Assembly: GCF_024868665.1 (NCBI RefSeq) | Contig: NW_026634167.1 | Coordinates: 28,688 to 92,687, forward strand | From: Triplophysa rosa | Lineage: Eukaryota > Chordata > Actinopteri > Cypriniformes > Nemacheilidae | DNA length: 64,000 nucleotides | Direction: 5' to 3' | Part shown: positions 57,974-64,000 of the stretch, in pieces | Layout of the letters: the number at the start of each line of letters is the position of its first letter | Position numbering within the stretch: the stretch's first letter is position 1 | The notes under the pieces: generated by a model | Seen by the model: only the letters and a program-made list of their open reading frames with translations | Databases searched by the model: none | Told to the model about the DNA's origin: nothing | Position numbers and translations under genes: made by a program

Positions 57974-59054
57974 CAGGGGTCACTAACTAGCGGACTCCGG
58001 TCCGGATGCGGACCGCGAGATGCATCCGTCCGGACCTCAAAGACTTTTGACATAATAAAAAAAAATGAAAGCCTAACATTATTTTCTAATACAATCAAAT
58101 TTTTAACAGGCACATCAAGGTCAGCTCAGTAGCAGTTTGGGTCCTACGGCGCCACGGACAGTTAACAAATGAGCACTGTTGCAACGTTCAGACAAAGATG
58201 AGTGAAGAGAGACGAGACAGACTCGCTGCACAGCGCGCAGACAGATGTAACTGTCAGTGACTGAAAAACAATGTCCTTTTCAAAAGTTAGAAAAGTTGAC
58301 ACTGAAAACCATGTTTTCCGAGATGAATTTATTCTTCCTGCATCAAAATGCACGAGACAGGTTTGTCTCATTTGCTCGGAGTCTGTTGCGGTTGTCAAAA
58401 GTGGGAACCTTAAACGGCATTATAAAATTAGACGTGGACACTTTGAAGAAACTTACCCGCAGCAGTCCGAGGTAAGGACACGGAAATATATGAGCTCAAA
58501 GCCCAATAGGAGCGATCTACACGGGTCCTCCCTCACTCACTTACCGCCCAACAACCAGCAAATGAATGTTCATTAAGAATACAGTGGCTCTTAGGAAAAC
58601 ATAACAAGCCCTTTACTGATGGGAAAATAGTAAAAGAGTGCATGGAGGCTGCGTGTGAAACACTTTTAGAAGGAAAATAAAGACATGAACTGAATGAAAA
58701 TATGACACAAACCCCCTTTCAGCTGCAACAGCCACAAGAAGAGCTGAAATGTATCAGAGGATGATCAGTCACAACTTGATGCTGCTATTTGTTCATCTCA
58801 GTTCAGCAGAAAACAACACTTTAGTTTTCTTTTATAGTTGTTCATGTTGAAATGAATGTATGTTCAGTGCAGGTTTAGAGATTAGGGCATTTTGCACATT
58901 TTCCTTCATTATATTGTTGTCAGACATTGTTATGTCATCGTACAGATATAAAAAAAACATCTATTCATATTTTTAGGTATTTAATTGTCCGGACCTCGAC
59001 TGGTAAGGAGGGTTTGTTTACTGGACCTCAAGCAATTTTAGTTGAAGACTCTTG
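57974..59054 (+). mobile_element. Internally deleted hAT element with zinc-finger exon
   Basis: It begins CAGGGGTCACTAACTAG and ends TTTAGTTGAAGACTCTTG, inverted. The flanks GTCTATGG and GTTTATGG (57966-57973, 59055-59062) match at 7 of 8 bases, an aged target duplication. It holds the N-terminus of a hAT transposase at 58271-58576 and pieces of the next region (KHNKPFTDGKIVKECMEAA at about 58600-58660); most of the catalytic region is deleted. Confidence 0.85.
58271..58576 (+). pseudogene. N-terminal zinc-finger part of hAT transposase (GTF2IRD2-like type)
   Basis: The frame opens MSFSKVRKVDTENHVFRDE and has the finger CLICSESVAVVKSGNLKRHY with a downstream His in GHFEETYPQQSEV. This is the N-terminal finger of hAT transposases annotated in fish as general-transcription-factor II-I repeat 2-like or ZBED. 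It loses the frame after about residue 75, and the continuation RIQWLLGKHNKPF appears downstream in another frame. Confidence 0.75.
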
Positions 59055-59062
59055 GTTTATGG

Positions 59063-59953
59063 TGTTGCCGCAGTTTTACACGTTTTGTCCCGTTTGGCCT
59101 TACATAGACATTTGACGCTTTCACTTTCAAGTTTACTGCTGTCTACTGCACCACCATTTCCCGGATCAGTGATTATCCGAAACAATAACACTGATATAAA
59201 GTGACATGCATTATAACTCCCCCGTCTTTAATCACACACGGAAAAACATGAAGACACCAAACTAACGGGATAACCAGTTTCCATTTTCACACTGCTAACG
59301 CTCATAAAAACACATTAAACATTTCAAATAAAACTTTACTGTCTTTACTCTAATACATACACGTGTCATAAACATTGAAACTCGTTTCCGAAATGTATTA
59401 TAATCACTTTAGTGATCCGTTACCTGAGAATAAACAGGAAGAATTATGACAAGAGAGAAGTGACGTTTTCTCAGCGATGGCGTTTACTCGTATGAGCACC
59501 TCTCGCGATCTCGCCTGAGAACGTTCACCCGTATGAAGAAACTCTCGCGATACAGTGTGAACAACAGGGCATGAGCAATCAATCTCCGATGGACGGATCT
59601 ACGCTTAAACTCCCTATAATAATCGAGCCCAGACTAACGGCTATGTTAGACACAATACGACCATCACTAATTGCATTACACCATTAACAATAAAACAATC
59701 AATAATGTTAAACGAAAATTACTTTGAAACTTTGAATAGAACTATAACCATATTAACATATTAACAATATTAATATCTGCCAATGTGTGATGAGTACTGT
59801 GAATACTACCAATTACATGTGCTGCATGCGAGATCTGATCCTTTCACCTTTAGAAAATGAAAAAAGCTGCAAAAACTGTTCTTACGGTCCAAACTGATGA
59901 TACATACTGATGAGTGACTTCTTTTACTGCAACACTTCTATCCAAACACTATA
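59063..59953. other. No gene recognised
   Basis: Mixed AT-rich DNA. Around 59500-59560 a TCTCGCGAT motif is repeated (CACCTCTCGCGATCTCG, AACTCTCGCGATACAG). It may be part of a repeat or a promoter; there is no adjacent exon. Confidence 0.4.
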
Positions 59954-60917
59954 GGCCCTGTTCCAAATGGCGCACTTGCGGTCTCGTGGACTTAAATTGC
60001 GCGTTCTCGCCAAGTCTACGAGTCAGTAGAGTGTCCCATTTGTCTTTTTAGCGCTCAGAAGTCTGCTCGCGAGCGCCTCCTTTGTGCCCTCGATGCGGTC
60101 TTCGGCGAAGCCCGCATTAAGTGAGACTCCACTGAAGTCCCCTACCCAGGAATCCTTGCGAGCGCCCAATCACAGAACGGATGGGAGGAGAGTCGTGGAC
60201 GTCAGACATGCGATATGACTGTGATAAATGTGAATATATGCTGTGATAAAATTCTAAATTAATTTATTAATTAGTTACTTATTCACATTATTGCTTATTT
60301 ATTTTCTATTAAGCCAGCTATTCAAGAATAAAAACTTTTAATGCAGTGCATTTTCTTACTTAAGGTAATAAGCCATGTTTTGTTGTAGATCTATATCTAG
60401 TTGTCTCTGGGCTCCGTAAAGCTGAACAACACAGATTCTGTATTATAGAGAAATATTAAATAACAACATATATGCATATAAAGAAGTGTATACAGAAGAA
60501 TAGTGTATACAAATAAATACATATACATAAGAAGTTGCATTTACGTCATGACAAATGAATGCATTACAAACATAAGTATCTATTGCATAACGCTCGGGTG
60601 GCATATCAACATATGAACTACAGACCAATAAAAACCGGCAACTCCAGTCCCAAATAACAACAGTGGGACAACAAGTGGTCGACTTCACGCGGCGCTGCGC
60701 AGACTGATCAGCGAATGACAACAAAGTACCGCGAGAGTAATTAGAAAGCACTGCTTGCTCTTTCCGGTGTGATGACCTAGAGTCTGTCCCAAAATGCACT
60801 CCCATGTACCCTTGTGGACTCGTGCCTAGTGCCATATAGGTCTGCACTTCCTGACGTCATCAAGTGTGGACTCGGAGGAGGTCCTCAAGACCGGAGTGCG
60901 CCATTTCGGACAGGGCC
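59954..60917. mobile_element. MITE-like element, TIR GGCCCTGTYCNAAATGGCGCAC
   Basis: The left end GGCCCTGTTCCAAATGGCG and right end GTGCGCCATTTCGGACAG then GGCC are an imperfect inverted repeat. A second, internal pair (GTCTGTCCCAAAATGCACTCC near 60783) suggests a related element inserted at the right. The 134-residue minus-strand frame at 60443-60847 is not a recognisable protein. Confidence 0.7.
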
Positions 60918-60944
60918 ACAGTCCACGGTATGTTAGCTGATAGT

Positions 60945-61345
60945 GATGTCCGGTTCACGGACGAAGAATTGTTCTTTTGAATCGGTTCTTTTAGAAAACC
61001 GGTCGAACCAGTTCACCAAATCGGACTGAAGCGTTCAAAACGGTTCGCGTCTTAAGCGCCTAACTTATCCACAAATTACAGTTACTCACTTTCTGACATG
61101 CATTACAGTCCAATCGACTTGAAATAAACCAACATCCATGAGTTATTCAGTCACTCCAACAGTTAACTGAACCGAGTAGAGAGAACGTTTGTAGCAGCGT
61201 ATTCAGACCATGTGCTCTTTGATGAAACAGGATACGTTAGTTAGAGAACATCCAAAATATCGATATTTAAAACTAGTATCGATCCGATACTAATGCCAGC
61301 GTTGGTATCTACTATCGATATTAAGATCGATCACCCACCCGAGGC
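60945..61345. repeat. GATGTCCGGTTC-type dispersed repeat and ATCGATA-rich block
   Basis: GTGATGTCCGGTTCACGG followed by GAATCGGTTCTTTT and ACCGGTCGAACC is a common fish repeat terminus. Bases 61255-61335 contain ATCGATA/TATCGAT motifs typical of hAT ends. No complete boundaries were resolved. Confidence 0.45.
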
Positions 61346-61638
61346 TAAATCCAGCTTCTTATTCGCAGCGTCTTATTGAAGCTAGCCCAATTTTTATACA
61401 CATTTACTTACCACTGATTTAAAACATCAACATAATAACATGCTGTGTTCTGAGTTTATCGCTGTCTAGAGCCACGTAGCTGTTTACTTATAATGGTACT
61501 TCTAATTTATATTCCGATAAAAATGTCAACACAGCTGTACAAACGTCAGCAGTCTATAATTATAAAAATAAGAGACTTAAATGTAACCCGATCATTTTTA
61601 AAATGTGTCAGTTTTATTGTTACATTATCACATTTGAT

Positions 61639-63183
61639 CAGAGGTGGACAGTAACAAAGTAAATTTACCTGAGTACTGTACTTAAGTACACTTTTTGAGT
61701 ATCTGTACTTTACTTGAGTATTATTTTTTCTGAGTACTTGTACTTTAACTTCACTACATTTGAAAGACAAATATCATACTTTTTACTCCACTACATTTAT
61801 ATAAAGGTCCAAAAGTAGAAAATCTTTCTATGTAGCGGGTTTTCCTGTGTGCGCAATTCTTCTGGCTTGCGATCTGCCAGGACCTTTTACTGTTGCCAAG
61901 TATTTCAGTTTTTCTAAGCTCGCGGTTTTCCGTCTAGCTTTGAATGGCCATTCCCAGCTAACAATTTTTGGTTCCCGGAACGTTCCCCTAACGTTAGTTT
62001 TTGGTTATCAGAACGTTATTTTCTTAAGGTTCGTTTTTGGTTCTCCAGGAAAGTTTTCTTTACGTTAATAGAATGTTCATTTCTGGTTCCCATAACGTTC
62101 TAGGAACCAAAAACTAACGTTAGGGGAACGTTACCCTAACGTTATAGAAACCATGAAACTAACGTTTTATTTCCGTAAAGATAACCAAAAACAAACCTTA
62201 AAAAGACTTTCTGGGAACCAGAAACTAACGTTAGGGGAACGTTCCCAGAACGTTAGCCTAAACTATTTTTCTTGGGTCCAATGGCATCACTACACGTCAG
62301 TAATGAATACATCCATGCTGTGTTTTTATCCATCGCTTGTCTAATCTAATTAAAATAAGTAAAATACATCATCCCACACAATATGGAGGATGAAATCAAT
62401 GCATTTAGCCTAATAATTCCTTTTTCATTACTGAAGTAGCCTAATCGTCGATTTAAACAGCACGTTTAAATGTTGTTTTCTGGTTATTTTCTGGTTAAAA
62501 AAAACAATAAATAACCATCAGGGAATGTTACTCTCTGGTTATTTTCAGGTTGCAAAAAAATACCAAAAAATAACCATCAGGGAACGTTATTTTCTGGTTA
62601 TAAAAAAAACAGCCTGCAACGTTCTGGGAACGTTATTTTCTGGTTGCAAAAAAAACCCTGAAGAGAACGTTCTTAGAATGTTCCCAAAAAATAACCAAAA
62701 GGGAACCAAAAGCTAATGTTAGGGGAACATTCTGTGTTTGTTGGGTTTGAATGATTTTTTTACGCAAATCTGCATAATTTTTATATATAGTAACCATACT
62801 CCAATTAAGCTATTTTTAGAAAAACCATAGTAACTAAAAATACCATAGTTTCATTATATTAGCTATAGTTTATATTTGTATTTAAACTATGGTAATACAA
62901 ATGGTAATAATCCAACAAACAGATGGCTTCTACACTTTACTAAAGAACCTTACTACTTACTTGCTAAAACTGGTAAATGGAATATAATATACAAAAAAGT
63001 TTGCTTCAGAGGCATAAGGTATACAACAATAAAACAATGCACCACTGACATAAAGAAAATTTACTTTTAATACTTGAGTACTTTTAAAAGCATGTACTAT
63101 AGTGTACTCTGTAGAGTAATATTTGACCAGTAGTATCTGTACTTTCACTCAAGTAAGGAAGTTGTGTACCTCGTCCACCTCTG
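61639..63183. mobile_element. hAT element, TIR CAGAGGTGGAC, with nested insertion
   Basis: Exact 8-bp target duplication CATTTGAT at 61631-61638 and 63184-63191. The left end is CAGAGGTGGACAGTAAC and the right end ACCTCGTCCACCTCTG. Subterminal ACTTGAGTA/TACTCAAGT motifs are on both sides. The non-coding interior includes a second element at about 61951-62748. Confidence 0.92.
61951..62748. mobile_element. AACGTTAGGGGAACGTT-iteron element nested in the hAT
   Basis: The left end CCCAGCTAACAATTTTTGG and right end GTTTGTTGGG are inverted. The interior is made of repeated CTAACGTTAGTTTTTGGTT and GGTTATTTTCTGGTT units in both orientations; AACGTTAGGGGAACGTT occurs near 62105 and 62230. It is non-coding. 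Confidence 0.7.
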
Positions 63184-63274
63184 CATTTGATACACATTAG
63201 CTACATTTGAGACAAAAATAAAAAGACGAAATATGATTTGTTTATCCAAGTAGATTCTGATAAAAAATATATGA

Positions 63275-63604
63275 AATTTCAGTGAATTTGTGCAGTGAAT
63301 TTGTGCATAAAACCAGCAAAAAAATCTGCCAATGGGGTAAAAAATAATCTTGAATTAAGATTTACATTTTTCTTAGTCACTAAATTCAAGATTATTTTTC
63401 TTACCCCATTGGCAGATTTTGTGCTTGTTTTAAGCACAAATTCACTGAAATTTAATATTTTTTGACTAAAAACAAGACTTAATTTCTTAGGTCATTTTGC
63501 TCATCTAGAAAAGGCATCTTGATTCAAGAATTGTTTTTTTCCAGTACATTTGTACTGGAAAACGAGACAAAAATACGAAGTAAGAAAGTCCTTTTTTTGC
63601 AGTG
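63275..63604. mobile_element. Foldback MITE ending TTTTTGCAGTG, left-truncated
   Basis: AATCTGCCAATGGGGTAA (63328 on) pairs with TTACCCCATTGGCAGATT (63401 on), and TGAATTTGTGCATAAAA with TTTTAAGCACAAATTCA. It ends CCTTTTTTTGCAGTG at 63604, a terminus common in cyprinid CACTGCAAAAA-ended elements. The left CACTG end is missing. Confidence 0.75.
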
Positions 63605-64000
63605 TACTTGCCATTTATTCCCGTCAGAAACTGTCCCGTTGGTGAAGAAACGAGACAGGAAAGCATACATTTAATCAAGTGTAAAAACTTCGTTATTTCC
63701 CATAAAATACTAAATGAAAACGTTTTTTTTTCTCTCTAAAAGCTGTGATTGGCTTATCTTCAACAGCGCTGTGAAAAGTAACAGCGATCACGTGACAACA
63801 CACACGCTCCCCTAGCTGAATAAACACACAGACAACATTCACTAGACGTCCACTAATTGTGCGAAATTACACAACAAACTGCTAAAAATGAGAGAAATTC
63901 TCTACGCTAATGTTCAGTGATGTAGCGAGATGAAGACAAATGATTTGATGTTACGTTCTGAGCCGAGGCTTCGGATCGTGTGTCGAGAAATCCCGGAAGC
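63605..64000. other. No gene recognised
   Basis: The last 250 bases are richer in CpG (CCGAGGCTTCGGATCG, GATCACGTGAC), as in a promoter or 5' UTR, but no coding frame starts inside the window. Confidence 0.35.

Noticed and set aside
62500..62700. CRISPR-like or telomere-like repetition
   Set aside because: Variable transposon iterons in both orientations, inside a hAT element with a clear target duplication.

Overview
This is repeat-dense nuclear DNA from a teleost fish, most likely a cypriniform. Evidence for this is the vertebrate-type spliced genes (a Kv-beta potassium-channel subunit and a GIMAP GTPase), an L2-type LINE with the fish-style 3' tail, Tx1-clade L1 remains, and many cut-and-paste transposons and MITEs of the kind common in cyprinids (TTAA-flanked elements beginning AAAGGGATAGTTCACCC, hAT elements with 8-bp target duplications, CACTG-ended elements). 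The species cannot be named from sequence alone. Three single n characters (6679, 12522, 51545) mark assembly gaps.

Layout. 1-8.1 kb: no gene recognised; MITEs, foldback-repeat arms and one tandem array ending at a gap. 8.15-9.56 kb (+): the last four coding exons of a Kv-beta subunit, best matching kcnab3; its upstream exons are not seen in the window. 10.3-13.5 kb: a long GT microsatellite, a TA-flanked transposon relic and a large foldback element. 14.0-15.9 kb (+): an intact two-exon GIMAP/AIG1 GTPase with an unusual Gly/Ala-rich membrane tail. 19.3-23.6 kb: a 4.3-kb CACTG-ended element carrying decayed exons that resemble the C-terminus of fish SAMD3-like proteins. 24-31.4 kb: consecutive foldback elements, then a decayed hAT transposase gene. 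33-35.9 kb: chimeric LINE/Kolobok debris and a Tx1-type LINE tail. 36.0-37.2 kb (+) and 47.3-48.35 kb (-): two inverted paralogues of an uncharacterised protein with four ~44-residue repeats and a C-terminal beta-rich region; the first is open, the second has one premature stop. 48.9-55.8 kb: an L2 LINE broken by a Kolobok element (with a hAT inside it) and by a second hAT (with another Kolobok inside it). 55.8-63.6 kb: further nested hAT and MITE insertions, several with exact 8-bp target duplications.

The genes form no operon or pathway. Kv-beta tunes potassium channels, GIMAPs are immune-cell GTPases, and the function of the repeat-protein pair is unknown. The main non-genic structure is a roughly 40-bp box, around TTTGCTTTAGTTGAGCTC, present at least 25 times between 1 and 45.5 kb, inside foldback elements that otherwise differ, and not seen from 46 to 64 kb. 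No tRNA, rRNA, CRISPR or bacterial-type feature was found.
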